Shown here piece after piece: positions 45,005-57,900 of a stretch of DNA of 64,000 nucleotides. Position numbers and translations under genes: made by a program. The notes beneath the pieces were generated by a model. The model was not told where the DNA came from, did no database searches, and saw nothing but the letters and a program-made list of their open reading frames with translations. This DNA is from Rhodocollybia butyracea (taxonomy: Eukaryota > Basidiomycota > Agaricomycetes > Agaricales > Omphalotaceae): the NCBI GenBank assembly GCA_015501585.1, contig JADNRY010000142.1, positions 62,001-126,000 of the forward strand, in the 5' to 3' direction. Position 1 is the stretch's first letter. The number at the start of each line of letters is the position of its first letter.

Positions 45005-46864
45005 TCCAAAATGCCCAAATGTCCTATCATCAAGTCCTCCAATGTCTTTGTCATCCTTAGCCAATTTAGGAATTACTGGAATCCCAGCTGTAGTGGTAAT
45101 CAATAGTATGTTGTGGAATCAGCTCAGAGTATGATAACCTTTTCCAATTGTACTATTAGAACTGTACAGAGAGATGGAGGAACTTGAAAATATGTATTGT
45201 GCTATGTAATTGCAAGAAAAGTCAAGTAGTGCTTTTCTCATTAAGAAATTAAATAAAGTCATTCCGTAGACGCTTATGGCTCCTATATAACGAGCTCTTC
45301 TTTGCCAACCGTTTACTTTCAATCCTTCCTTACTGGAAGGCTACACTTTCCTCAAATAAGTCGGGAACTTACCAGACACGATGCGTGTTCACAAGTGAAT
45401 GGGATGGCTGTGAACAGAAAGTGGGCAGAATTGAAGAGGTGTAGTGGAGGCATTGGTAGAGATGCAGGAATCAGGAGGAAGCAAGAGAGACAGGGAGCAA
45501 TTGGGAAGGAAAGGAACGTTTGTAGAAGAAATATCGGTTCGGAAACAAAGGCTTTTTGGCATTTGTTGGCCTTGTCCGTACTTTGCATGCCCATCGTCGT
45601 CGTTGTCGGCAATGACAACGTTCAACCTTCAGTTATCGTCTTTAGCAACCGAGGAAAGGTAAATCTCTCCTCTGGTTACTTTAATCTATCTTTATTTCCA
45701 ACCCAATCCAAACTCCGCCACTACTGGATCCAACCCGTATCATCCTACTCCCGACTGTCCATTCCACATTTCCCATTTCCCAGTGCACTCTCGTCCAGCC
45801 TACGGCGCCTCTAGATCCGGTGGAAATTTCGTTATCGGATTCCAGGCTTGCCCTGTCATCTCATGGTGTAGGAAGTGTGCTGCCCCCGATTCCGCGATGT
45901 GCAGTCGCGAGAGCCCCGAGACCAATGTCTGGATCGGGATTGGGATCGGTTGCAGGTGTGGGTGCGGGATTGAGGTTGGGCTTGTTGAAGCCAGATGATG
46001 GTTGGGGTGCAACTGACACAGCGATCAGGGCTGAAGCGAAGGAAACAGGCGCTAGAGCCACAGCGGTAGGGGCAGCTGAGACAGACCATCGGAGATACAG
46101 CATTGGATTACTGGGTGAGATGGGTCTACCTTTCCATGAGGACTTGTCCTTTTGTAGCCATCCACTATGCGGCCACGTAGAAACCAGGTGGAATTCACCA
46201 GAATAAGACTGTACGTTCACATGTGTGTTGATTCTTCAGACAATGGAAATTGTTGGAGAAAAGCAAAAGTATTCGAAGTAAGTACTGGAACGATCCCTAG
46301 ATCTACGCTCTTGCATCCCATTCCTTGCATCAAAGCAGTGAGTGAAAAGACACTTAACATCCCATAACTTCCAGTCTCCTCCAGCTCCTATTGTTGATAC
46401 CTGACCCATGAAATCCTGTATTTCATTCCCCTTGCTCAACAGGGAAACTGCATGCTTCTTGAATACACTGTCATTTTTTTTACCTATGAAGATCAAGCTA
46501 GCTGGTGATCCTCTTCCCCTTTCGCACGACTTGATCTCCTTGATGCACGTCCGATCCAAGCTGATGTATATTGAGGCGTGAGGGGGGAGCGGGAAAAAGT
46601 GTCTCTATTGTCCATTCTTCACCAGGTGGGCAGCAGGGTTTCCATCGATCACTGAGGTCATGTATTATCAATGAAATTATTACCGTTGAGAAGAACAACT
46701 TACATTCTGGATAAGCACAACTACTTTTGACCATCTGTAACACGAGGAAGGGCGCTACCCGTGTCGACCCACTAAATACATCTAATTCCTCCTGGCTTGT
46801 AGGCGATGAAAGGTGGGGGCGAGGACGTCGGGCCAACTTATGGTCCTGGAGGGGTCGGATGCTA
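45005..46864. repeat. R repeat, copy 3
   Basis: Near-identical to copy 2 from its first base (CCAAAATGCCCAAATG) and starts about 230 bp after the stop codon of the NACHT-WD40 gene. Carries the one-base C deletion noted under copy 2. The near-identity continues past 46864 to 47282. Confidence 0.88.
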
Positions 46865-49627
46865 AATGAATTGTAAGTCTTTTGAAAGATGAAAAACTCA
46901 AGGTATACCCGTCTAAGTACACTGCTCATCTTCACTGGAAGTAAATGAGCACAAGCATAAACACCCTCAGCCAAATCACAGGGAAGTAGTAACAGGTAGA
47001 GTAACGACTGGGAAATGCGATATATTTCTTGTCAATCATCTCAAGGGAATTCTTGAACGGGACTATCGAGGAGGGGAAGTTCGATGCCGAGTGGATACTG
47101 AGTTGATGAGAAAGACATTGCAGTAAGAAGACTAACTGGCTTGAGAAGGATCGTGCAATATAATGTTACTTCCTGGTGATGATGGCCTTCAGAGCCGTCG
47201 GGTAGATGTTATCCTCCTTCTCCATGACGAAGCGGATGCCTTCTGTAGTGTTGACAGTCGTGTCCATGTACAGGGCCAGATTTCAAGGCCCTATGTACGC
47301 CTAGTCCATATCGAAAACCACGATAACATTGGCATTGAGTGCAGAGCTCTTCAGTGATACTGGAGGATAAATCGGAGAAGCTGGTCGCGTTTTCTTCCTC
47401 GAAGGTTTATGGAGAGGATTAGGAGGGATAAAGGAGGGACCCGAAGGAGGGTGGGTTAATCTGGGGGAATCGTATTATACTAAGCGAACGCACGAAGCCG
47501 ATGGCGAAGAAATGACTCACAGAGGACCCAATTGCCACGGCGATAGTTGGCCAGTCCCCTTCCTCAAGGCCTCATCGCCACGATTGACAAATTTTCCTCT
47601 AAAACTCTCCAGGGTGCTCCCATCGTTATCTCCCAATCAAAAACCCGCCAGAACACCCTCATCCCCTATACCCTAACTTCTCGCTCGTTGTTGCCCATAA
47701 GACAATTTACCACGTCTTGTAGCGTAGTACGCGCCGACTCACAAAGGATTTTCGTGTACATGTTCCGATAAATGCCACATCCACCGGATCCGGCCTTGAA
47801 AAGCTTGAAAGTGTGATAGTACTGAGTGGGATGGCAGGATTGAATTGTAGTTGTACGCTGCGAAGCTTGTCTTGAGATTTTCGGAATAGAGGCGGGGCTT
47901 GGGACCAGAGATATGATGGTGTTCGTGGTAGCGATTGCTGGGATAATGTTTCCAGCTATTTCTGTAAAACGTTAACTGAAGATACCAGCCTCAAAGAAAC
48001 GACGATTACCTTTTACCAGTACCTCCCATCGTGTTTTCTCCTCAGTCCTGTAGGATGCAGAGCGCAGGTTGGATGTGGCGGTCACAAAGTCCAATGTATC
48101 GTCGTTGTCCTTGACTAGCTCTATTGTTTCGGCTTGGATAGACGAGGAGGGAGGCTACTGACAGTGACACTGTGCAAGATGCAAGTTGACATCAAGGATT
48201 GTCGTACCTAGCTCCAATTATCTTTCAATGACGACTTCGATGGGTGCTTGAAAGCGACACAAGCCCCAGCCGTGGACGTAGAAGCAACAAGCTGGGTGGC
48301 CGTTGAACGAAAAAGTCAGTGATCGAGGCTTCGGACCGAGATGAGATGGGCGCTTATGTAGACGCTTGAATCATGTCGCGTCTTCTTTAACCACGACTAT
48401 AAACTTACAATCTTACCAGTACTTTCAGGCGCCTCCTTATCCTCACACTAAATATCTCAATACACGATCTGCGGCTGGGTAAATGGAGGATTCGATGGAC
48501 GCGGACGTACAATGGGTTATAGAAATTGGAATGGACGGAATGCAGCTACTAGTAGTACCACGGTCCGTCGATACTTCAGGGACATCGGGATGGTGTCTGG
48601 AGGTCCGAGGAGTTAATGAAGCTTGAAGGGACAATGCATCTAGCTGGCGTGTTGCAAGAAATTTCCTATCTAGGCGGTTGGTCGCGCTTCTTCCGGTCGG
48701 TCTGCTTCCGTCATTTCCATCAGTGCAAGGACTTGCAACTGGGCCATATGGCAGGAGGTGGTTCAACATCTGTGACAGTGAAGGAGGCTGGCAGCAGCTG
48801 GTGGGGAATATACATCGATGGTCTATGGTACGCGACAATCTTTCTCTTTCCTACAGACTCTGATATTGCAACAGTCAATCAGCTTGCTATTACTGCATTG
48901 AACGTTCTCCGGCATACGGGTACACACGGGTTCTTACATACTATGGAGCAAGTGTGCGGATCTTTCGACTATCCCTCGCCCTTTGAACTGGCATTTACGC
49001 ATACGCCTAGCTGCGGGCTTCTGAACAGTTCATAGATTTCCTTCGCAATTTTTATCAAATATTTCTCAAGTACAAGTGGAGTTTCTGCATCGAACCATGC
49101 TCATTTACCTCTCATTTAGACATACTTCGACGGAGAGAGTTATGCTGGTCAATATATTCCATGTTTCGCTTATTTTCGCCTTCCATTGCGAATGTTGGAC
49201 TAAGCATCGACTGCAACTGACGTTGTACAAAATTCTGGCTTGAAATCAATTCTCAAAGGCACAGCCATCGGAAATGGATTGATAGACAACTTTACTCTTT
49301 CCTTTGACTCTGTCAAAATGGGAACATTTGAGGGAAATGCCGACATAAGAATTTTTTGTTCTTCCCAACCTGTTTCATTGATGCGACACGTAATACCAAA
49401 GCCATGGAAGGAAGGCTGAAAAAAGACAGATGATCGTATAGCTCAAGTAGTGAAAGTCACGGACAATGACGGACAAGGAACTGAGATCTGTGCAAAGTTG
49501 CGAGAATGTACTATTGGAGGTTACCAGAATTCGAGAGAGAGCGTGAGTTTTGATTTCGCTTTGATAATGCACAATCTCATGTCATAGTTCACAGCGTGAA
49601 AGATGGTATCAACATATACAATATTCA
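46865..49627. repeat. Segmental duplication, copy B
   Basis: Collinear with 23461-27557. Near-identical up to 47282, then diverged with many substitutions and small indels to 49627. Lacks the 1352-bp inserted element of copy A, thus showing its empty site. Confidence 0.85.
47195..48330 (-). pseudogene. Decayed UBA2 C-terminal half, copy B
   Basis: Minus strand, same blocks as copy A without the inserted element: SLKDNWS next to a stop (about 48230), EIAGNIIPAIATTNTIIS (about 47920-47960; UBA2 hallmark MAGNIIPAIATTNAII), the ubiquitin-fold part with NNEREVRV (about 47680-47700) and SFRGKF (about 47590-47610), WPT/IAVAIGSS-like remains near 47530, and a tail toward 47195. Stops and frameshifts break it. 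Both copies share the aberrant TTGGARCTAGGTACGAC stretch after KDN, so decay may have begun before duplication. Confidence 0.8.
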
Positions 49628-49739
49628 TTTATATACTTATTTAAAAGCCTGAGCGCATACTTGGATGGTAGAACTTGGGTGGGTGCAGTAGACATATTGC
49701 GATGATACAGGATTGGCGGCTGTTACTGAACAAAAGCAG

Positions 49740-51060
49740 TTTGATTCAACTAGTAGTGTTTGTTGCCGGTGTTCCTCCGAACAAGCGCTGAGAACTAAGC
49801 GCTGAGAAATGGTCACGGGGATCAAATCAAACAACACCTCTCCTGCTTTTACCAGGCTTTTACGCGAGATAATCGTCGACTTTGGTGGCCATATTCCCAC
49901 TTTTCCTGTAAACTATCCTTTAACGTAATCCGAGTTTGCAAATGGAGCGAATCTATATCACGCTTGGGTCAAGAGACACGCGGAGATTTTGCAGGCAGCA
50001 ACTTTATGTCCAGAGCCTGTATAGGCGGGAGTAGGCATTTACTGATGTATGGTCCCGCGAGTAGTTGAGAGGAGACGTACTGGCGTCTGAAGATGTGTTC
50101 AATGGACGAGGAAGGAGACACTGGTGCGCAGGAGAAGATGAAATGTATACACTGTGGCTTATGTGTCTTGAAGATGACTAGGACTAGTAAAGCTAGTAAA
50201 GGTCCGTCTACGCTGTAGTTGGTTCTTATCTAAACTTGTCCATAGAAGGTCTCCTCGATAAACCCGAACCTTTCCGATAACACATAGTCTTACCCTTGCT
50301 ATCCCCTACCACTACCCCACTGCATTCACGCCTCCAAATTACTTTCGTTTGCTACTAGCTGCAGGCCTATCGCACACTGCGCATCTACGTTACGTTTCAT
50401 GGCCCATATCCACCGAATCATAACCACGCCAACACCACAGCGAACAACGATGCCATTCAGGAAACCAACAACACGACGCCTAGTACTAACATCTGTCACC
50501 TTCCTCAATATAGCGCTGGATCCTACTCCCCGCACCGTCCGCCGCCGACACAGCAAAGCTCGCGTATTTCTTGTTGCGAGATGATGCTGTTCGAGATCAG
50601 CAAGTTTATGCCCAGGACAAGGGAGGAGGCAAGGGCGCGCGCGGATGGTATGAATGGGCCGAGGCCGACACAGCAGGCAGCAGGATCTGCACGAGTTGAA
50701 TGCGAGATCGCTAGGTGGCGAGATGATGCCGCCGCCTTCGACTCCAGCTCCAGTTACAGCTATGACCTCTGCCTCTGTGTCCACGGATACCACTACCACC
50801 CAGCTCCCACTCCGACCCCTTCCTTCCGCTCATTCACCAAAGGTGGTAGAGCACCTCTTGCCTACCTCAACGAACCCTGGGACCACATCCTCCACCTTCT
50901 CCCCTCGCTGCATTCGTATTCGCCGGATGAGGATATCAGCGGATTATCTGGGAGGTGGGCGGATAACGGAGTTGTCATTGACGAATCAAACACGTCTTCA
51001 AAGCGGTGGGATATGGATTGGTGGATGTTGAGGTTGTGTTGAAGCGTGTTTGTGACGGAG
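49740..51060 (+). repeat. Degenerate copy of the segment at 5170-6450, with coding remnants
   Basis: Ordered shared blocks with 5170-6450: AAGCGCTGAG/AAGCGCTCGG, GATCACGGGG/GGTCACGGGG, ACTAGCTGCAGGC, GCTGTTCGAGATCAGCAAGT versus GCTGTTTGATATCAGCGAGT. Coding-like remnants: MPFRKPTTRRLVLTSVTFLN, LFEISKFMPRTR, then in another frame QQDLHELNARSLGGEMMPPP and a Thr/Ser/Pro-rich part. Looks like a decayed gene of an unrecognised family. Confidence 0.5.
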
Positions 51061-52015
51061 AAGGAGAAGGTGGCGGCGGAGGAGAGTGCGAGCATGGGTT
51101 CTGGATCGTCGGCGCTGAACACGAGTAGGATGCATCGTACTTGTGTTTTCTGGATCTGAGAATTTGCCCCCTCTTCGGACGGATGCCTGCTGCGCTGCTG
51201 TCCCCGGGCTGCGAAAGTAAGAGTAGCCATAACCCCTTTTTTGTAAGCATGGTGGGGCATCATGCATCAGCGCTGGTCTCGAGCCAGTGATATACTAGTT
51301 TAACCTATATAGTGCCCAAAGGCGGCTACACGCAAACGATTCCTGGATATACATACGCCGTGTCCTTCGCTGCATTCGATTTTGCAGGATGAGGATATTA
51401 AGATGGTGGAGCATCCGAGTGTGCTTGTTGTCCCATCGAGAAGGTGGAAACTTCGAGTGTAGTTGGAGCCTCGACTGCTGGGGATAACTTTGATCTGGAA
51501 ATCGCTTCAAGCACATCCGAGTATTCTGGACGCATACTGAGTATATGCCAACGTTATCCATTTAACCAATTATTTCCTTTAGCACGAATGCACGGATATA
51601 ACTTGGGTCCGGTTCGAATACTGGGCAACAACACATTTAGCCCAGATGGTAAGCCGAGAGCTGATCGGAATTCTAACAAGAACTCAACCGAAACTGCGTG
51701 CGCGTTTACAAAGTAGCACAAAATGGCGGTAATGCAGGATGTATGCTCATTGGAATGTTGTTTTGAATGGTCAGCAGATCATAGGTAAGATTATCAGCCA
51801 GCCTAAACTTTAAAGCATCACAGCAGGCGAAACGACTCCAGTGATCCTATCATAACTTAGGTAAAAATGATGCTGGAGATTCTCATGGAATAATTCTTAG
51901 GGTCTTTGGTATGGATTGCGCATGTAAGGTAACATAAGGTGACAACTTCATGCTTCACTCTCTAAACGTCTACCGCTACTCCTCTGTTGCTCCTCTGTTG
52001 TAGTCGATGGCACAT
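51061..52015. other. Intergenic, no supported gene
   Basis: Contains one copy (51137-51305) of a short dispersed repeat; otherwise short open frames without family signature (for example 51444-51716 plus). Confidence 0.5.
51137..51305 (-). repeat. Short dispersed repeat, copy 1 (inverted)
   Basis: Reads on the minus strand as GGTTAAACTAGTATATCACT, then GCGCTGATGC, CCCCACCAT, GGTTATGGCTACTCTTACTT, AGCGCAGCAGGC, CCGTCCGAAGAGG, and CTCAGATCCAG. About 165 bp; plus-strand copies at 53299-53450 and 53831-53993. Confidence 0.8.
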
Positions 52016-53044
52016 TCAACTTTGTGTCAATCTATAGTAAGCAGGAATGAAATGTGCAATGGAGAGCCAGACCTGATGCAAGCAACATGCGGCAAAACAT
52101 CAAATTACTGGTAGCAGAGGGATTGATCAAACTTACATTGTACCAGTAGAACGAAACTTGATCATCCTCAACAGTATCAAGTCGCAAGTAACGAGTTCCA
52201 ATATGAGCGGAGAGAAGAATGAAACACATGGCTTCGGGTGTCTTGAGAGACCAAATCCCGGAGAGACAGAGCGACCATATCAGAAGAGGTATGAGCACAC
52301 TCCACCGAGCGATATGAGGGTGAACGATCGGGATTGTTTTCCTTCCAATCGCTTTATCATGATATCACCAAATCGATCCTTGAAATCTTGACTGTGTATC
52401 GTGGTAGCAAAAATGCCAAAGCTCAGCATAATGGACCATAACCCAACGTTATCTAGACTGCGATAATCCGAAGCTGATAACAGTTGAACATGCAGAAAAT
52501 ATGAGCATCTAGACATTACAATGACTCACTCGAAACAAATGTAGCACCAGCCTCAAAGGAGGCAAATCCCGCAGCGTTAACAAGGTTCCTAATAGCCCAG
52601 TGGCTACCATGACATCCAGCTTCGTTGTATATGAAGGTCAATGAAATAAGTGCGATACCAGTGGCATACAGAGTCTCAACGCTGTAGAGCATGGATAGGC
52701 CAAGACATCCCGGCACAAGAAGCCATCGCAGCCAAACAGCGGTGAGAAGGGAAATGCGCTTGCTAGGCAGCGGACGATCTGACTTGTTGGTGGCATCTTC
52801 CTCTGGATTCAAATACTGGTTTGACACATCGAACTGCAGAAGATGGAGCCAGATCCAGAAGATGACGTGAGGAAGCCTGCTAAGAGAACAAAGAGGACCA
52901 GCAGCAGATGCTAAGAGTGTCTACAATGAAAGCATCAGTTCAAACTGCCGAGTTAAAATAAGGAGGAAGACGTACCACAGGAATGAGGGTTGTTTTAATA
53001 TCAGACTTAGTGAAGAGAAATGCAGTCCCCGCAGACTGATGCAT
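52016..53044 (-). CDS. UbiA-like membrane prenyltransferase-fold protein, one frameshift
   Basis: UbiA superfamily enzymes are multi-pass membrane proteins that transfer or cyclise prenyl groups; the basidiomycete branch has uncertain substrates. Four exons on the minus strand: 53044-52976, 52920-52530, 52473-52137, 52072-52016. Exon 1 gives FLFTKSDIKTTLIPV; exon 2 HVIFWIWLHLLQFDVSNQ then NPEEDATNKSDRPLPSKRIS, the first Asp-rich site; exon 3 ATTIHSQDFKDRFGD, the second Asp-rich site (DFKDxxGD); then GRKTIPIVHPHIARW in a shifted frame; exon 4 VWLSIAHFIPAYYRLTQS. Hydrophobic helices alternate as expected. Exon lengths sum to 854 nt, not divisible by three: a one-base loss near 52355-52365 (AAA run) shifts the frame just after the second Asp motif. 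Both sides remain well conserved, so this is recent damage or a sequence error. The N-terminus may extend upstream. Confidence 0.82.
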
Positions 53045-53298
53045 AAAATGAGCTATTCTTGGAAGAAAGTCGTGCATCACCGTATGAGAAACAAGTGGGT
53101 CACACAAGAACTGTTGGCCAGAGCTTTAAATCTCCCAGTTGTCTCCCAGACACTACATAGTTCTTCAAGTAGTATTGAACCCCAAACAAGTAGACATTTG
53201 GCCGACTTTGGAGAAATCGCTGACCGTAACCTAATCACGGGAGAACTGAGTAGACAAATGGAAACAGAGTATCTGATGATCAAAAGTACCTAAAAGCA

Positions 53299-53450
53299 AA
53301 GTTTAACTAGCTTTATTCCTCGCTTGACACCAAGTGCTGAATCTCTGATACACCACCATGTTTAATAAAACCGGCGGTTATGGGTACTCTTGCTTTGCAT
53401 CCCGGGGACTGCAGCGCAGCGAAGCGGGAAGTTAGCGTCCGTGCCAAGCG
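53299..53450 (+). repeat. Short dispersed repeat, copy 2
   Basis: Most diverged copy: GTTTAACTAG, GCTTGACACCAAGTGCTGA, CACCACCATG, GGTTATGGGTACTCTTGCTT, CCGGGGACTGCAGCGCAGCG. Confidence 0.75.
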
Positions 53451-53830
53451 GGGGCGGGTGGCCGTAAACGTACCGTAAAGCTCTTTACGGCTACAGTACT
53501 TGCTAAAGTACGGTCAGGGGTCGGACGACGAGCATGAGGGCATTGAACTGGAAGGTACTCTGACGCACCCTGGGCGGTAGCTCAGACTGATCCAGTTCCA
53601 TGGTGGTTTGCACAAAAATCTGGGGTTCCTCCATTTGTATTAAATGGCGCCCAATTTCATGGCAATTCCAGGTATGGATTCATCGGTCCTGAGCTGATAG
53701 TTATAAAATATTTATTTTCCTATGCTGCCGTAGCCAGCGTTCGATAGTACTCCGATACCGCGTAATAAATCTCCTTCGTTCCTTCTGATGATCAAGGGTA
53801 AGTATCTACAAGCAAAGGTTAAACTATATA

Positions 53831-53993
53831 GGTTAAACTAGTATATCACTGGCTCGACACCAGCGCTGATACCCCACCATATTTACGAAAAAGCGGTTAT
53901 GGCTACTCTTACTTTCGCAGCGCCCGGGGACTGCAGCGCAGCGGGCGTCCGTCCGAAGAGGGGTAGATTCTCAGATCCAGAAGACACAAGTAC
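53831..53993 (+). repeat. Short dispersed repeat, copy 3
   Basis: Closest to copy 1: GGTTAAACTAGTATATCACT, GGTTATGGCTACTCTTACTT, CCGTCCGAAGAGG and CTCAGATCCAG shared. Between copies 2 and 3 the sequence holds TTTACGG/CCGTAAA palindromic motifs near 53460-53515. Confidence 0.8.
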
Positions 53994-54299
53994 ATATCTT
54001 TAAATTATTAGGTATATTCGCTTTTGCTTATCTGCAATGGAAATACTCAATTAGTGGAGGATATGTGCGTAAGAGATATGCACGGCGAGATGGCAAACAT
54101 ATTGGTAGCAAAGTTGTCAACCGGAGCCACCAAAAATACGTATTATGAGAATTAAATTACCAAGGAAAGAGGATCTTAATGAAACCCACCAATTTCTGTG
54201 GTAACCACGGTATCTGAGTTCTATGCCAGCTCGAGTCTGCCTCGCCCTGGGCACATCCATGTTTTTTTATTGCTTTGATGGTGCTTCATATCTCCAGAT
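53994..54299. other. Displaced upstream region of the P450 gene
   Basis: No gene. Before the copia insertion this tract would have continued directly into 61069, so it may hold the original distal promoter of the P450. Confidence 0.45.
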
Positions 54300-54814
54300 T
54301 GTAGAAACAGCGGTCAGTCAACACAAGGTCGACAGCATACTCACCTTAGAGTGTAAGGGTGTTTACAGGAGTTAAGAGTGCTTGTTGAGAGCAGAACAAG
54401 TGTCCAGACGAATAGTAGGATTCTTGGTTATTGTTACAGGAAAATATCTACAGTATTTATACTACAGAATATAATAAACCCTATAACAATGTATGAGTCT
54501 ACTTGAGTCGTACTGCTAAACATAGTGCATATACATGTGCATAATGTACCCTAGAAGATGGAGTCCGTATGGTAATTCTATAGGTAATGTTCATAGGTAC
54601 TGCAAGGCAGCGTACAAGCTATGTATCATAAGACTAATAGCGAATGGCATAATTGACTACATCTATACGATCTTGCGTAGAGGCTGCGTCTAGTGTTTGA
54701 GGGTGAGTTTCAACATAGCATATATCGACAATTCATCGATCGTATAGCAAGTGCGTCTAGTCGACTCACATTACTGATTAGATACGACTCATAAGCGGTA
54801 ATCTAGTTTCAACA
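54300..54814 (-). repeat. 3' LTR of the intact copia element
   Basis: 515 bp, apparently identical to 60549-61063. Confidence 0.97.
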
Positions 54815-54824
54815 CTCCCCCTCG
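54815..54824 (-). other. Polypurine tract of the intact copia element
   Basis: Minus strand CGAGGGGGAG lies directly before the 3' LTR. Confidence 0.8.
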
Positions 54825-54909
54825 CTAAGAATTGTAGCTAAGAAGTATAATTTTTATCGACTTTAAACGGCATTATAGTTTATAGACATATTGCACAGTC
54901 TATAACGAA

Positions 54910-57900
54910 TCAGTTAAAGAGAATTCCTAGACTGTTACGGAATTTCTGGAATTTGACAAGTGCAAGGTTCTTCGTGAGAAGATCTGCAACATTATCATCA
55001 GTAGGAACATAGAAGAGTTCTATTTCTTTTGATTCAATGCGTTCTCTGATATAATGATATCGTATATCAATATGCTTGGTTCTTCTTTCTTGTACAGGAT
55101 TAGATCCCAGAAAGATTGATCCTTGATTATCACCACATAAGGGCAATACAGCGATAGTAATTCCAATCTCAGAAAAGAGAGACTTGAGCCACATAAGTTG
55201 TCTACACGAATCAGATAAAGCCATGTATTCAGCTTCAGTCGATGAAAGAGCAACTGTTTTCTGTTTGTGAGAAGTCCAGCAGATTGGACCTGTGGCAAGT
55301 TTGATAATCATCCCAGTATGGGATTTTCGATCATCTGGATCTGACGCCCAGTCAGAATCACAATAGGCTAAGAAGCCATGGTCAGATCTACCATCAAAGA
55401 CAAGTACGTAAGTAGAAGTCCCAATTAAGTAGCGCACAATGTAAAGTGCTTTGGCCAGGTGGTCTGGGTTTGGATTCGCCGAATACTGTGAGAGTTTTAT
55501 AACGGCATAAGCAATGTCGGGTCGGGTGCCTAGCATCAGATACAATAAAGATCCAATTACACTTTGGAAGCGTTGTCTAAGTTTGGCATCTACACGACCA
55601 GTGTTTGCACGAGGAACCCAGGATGAAGGTAATGGGGTTGGGGTAGCTTTGGCATTAGTCAGTCCAAAACGTTCTATGACCTTTCGAAGATAAGGTTGTT
55701 GGTCAAGTGTTAAGACACGTTTGGAACGATCCCGTGTAATCCGCATTCCAAGGAACTCAGTTGGTTCTCCTAGATCACGACATTCCCATAATTTCATAAA
55801 CTCGTTTTTCTTTTTAAGAACAAGATCTTTGTCCTTGCCAAGAAAGAGTGCATCATCAACATAGATGATGGCAGTTACGGTTTTGCCATTTGATTTAAAG
55901 ACGTATACACCAGCATCTGAAGAGCAGCGCTTAAATCCCAATTTTCCCATGGAGGCGTTACATTCCTTCCACCAGGATAAGCTAGCTTGTTTCAGTCCGT
56001 ATAATGCACGATGTAACCGCCATACTTTTGGTGTGCCTTCTTTAATGAAGTCTTTAGGTTGTTCCATGTAGATCTCTTCATCTAGCTTGCCATATAGAAA
56101 AGCCTGTTTGACGTCAAGAGCCTGGATTTCCCAGTCCTCTAATGCGGCTAAAGCTAGGAGAGTTCGTACAGTTTCAAACCGGGCAACCGGTGAGAACAAC
56201 TCATTATAATCCACACCTTCTACTTGTGAAAAACCTTTTGCTACGAGTCGGGCTTTATAGCGACCGTCAGATTTTTTAGTAAAAACCCATCGACAATGGA
56301 TAGGTTTGCGACCTTTTGGTAGATCAACTACTTCAAAGACATTTCGTTTCTTCAAACCATCGATCTCATCTTTGCATGCTTGATCCCATTTCTTTCTTTC
56401 AGCAGATGGTAAATGACGATATGATGTTGGAGAAATCCAATTATCAGGATTATTCCTAGCGGCTTCGTGTTTAGCCGGTATCATTTCACTGTCAAGATCT
56501 GTGATAAAAGATGATTCTTCTAGAGAATCAGAGATTGCTTGCGAAAGAAGGTATTTTTGTAATTCAACTCCCCCTTCCTGAGCTAGTTTAGTCAGAAGTG
56601 CTTCCTCTTCTATGTCAGAATCCGGAGTAGCGCCTGGAGGTGGCGGTGTGACCATACGGTCATCAGGATTCAATGGACGTGGTGGTGGAACCGGTGGCGG
56701 AACTTGATCAGGAACTATATTGCGAGCAGGCACAAGTCCACGTCTAGCGTGTCCAAAGCGCTCAGCACGTTCTTCACGATCAGCTTGTCGGCTCCAAGTG
56801 CCAGGCGTGGGTATCATGCCAGGGCGCAAGGGTGCACGGCGTTCTCTAGTGGGGTTCACACGTTTCCATGCTTCAACGTCTTCGGGATGGTAGCTGAATG
56901 GATTAGGATCGGGAGCAGGTGGTGAAGGGTCTCTTGCTTGAGGTGGAGGGGTGGGTGATCGAGATGGTACCGGAGGATTGGGATTTGGAGCATCATCATC
57001 ACCAGGCAGATCTGGATCTGGGCCAGCTGGTGGACTGTGCGGTCCATTATCCGGTTCAGTAAACGGTTGTGGTTGATCTTCCGGGAATTCCGGATCAAAT
57101 GGAATGTCTGCACCATTACCATTTGAAGGTTGCGAAGGTTTCACAGGCGTGGGGGCAACAGGTATAGCGGGTTTTACTCCAGAATCAGATTCGGATTTGC
57201 ACCGTGGAAACCATTTCTCATAGAAAGTTGCTTGTGCAGCATGCACTACGGAATTATCGCTACGCATGAATAGATATCCTTTGCTTCCTTGGTCATATCC
57301 AATGAAAGTCATCGCTTCAGAGTGTGGGGATTGTTTATTTTTTCGCTTGTCAATAGGAATAAAGACATAAGCGCCACAGCCAAAGGTTCTGAAGTACGAG
57401 ACATCAGGTTTCTTTTTGAGAAAACCTTCAATTGGTGTCTTCCAGTTCAATCGACGGATCGGTGTGCGGTTATACACATGTACTCCTGTGGAATATGAAA
57501 ATTGCCACCAGGACTCCGGGCAGCATGCATGGTGTCGCATGGCTTCGGATTTTTCCATGAGTGTACGGTTGATACGTTCCGCTCTACCATTCTGTTGATG
57601 AACATAAGGTTCGGACATTTGAATATCAATACCCTCAGACTTGAGAAAGGAAGTAAATTCCTTTGAGATAAGTTCTCCCCCTCGATCAATGCGGAAACGC
57701 ACAAGTTTGCGTCCAGTTTGTTTTTCAGCCCAAGATTTGAAATCCTTGAAGGCTTGAAACGCTTCTGATTTTTGTCGCAGCATGATTGAAGTAGCATGAG
57801 AAGAGCAGTCATCCAGCAGAGTGATCACAAATTTAAATTTATGATAAGAGACGGTTGGAATTTCAACCAAATCTGCGTGAATTAAATCCATAGGGTTGGA

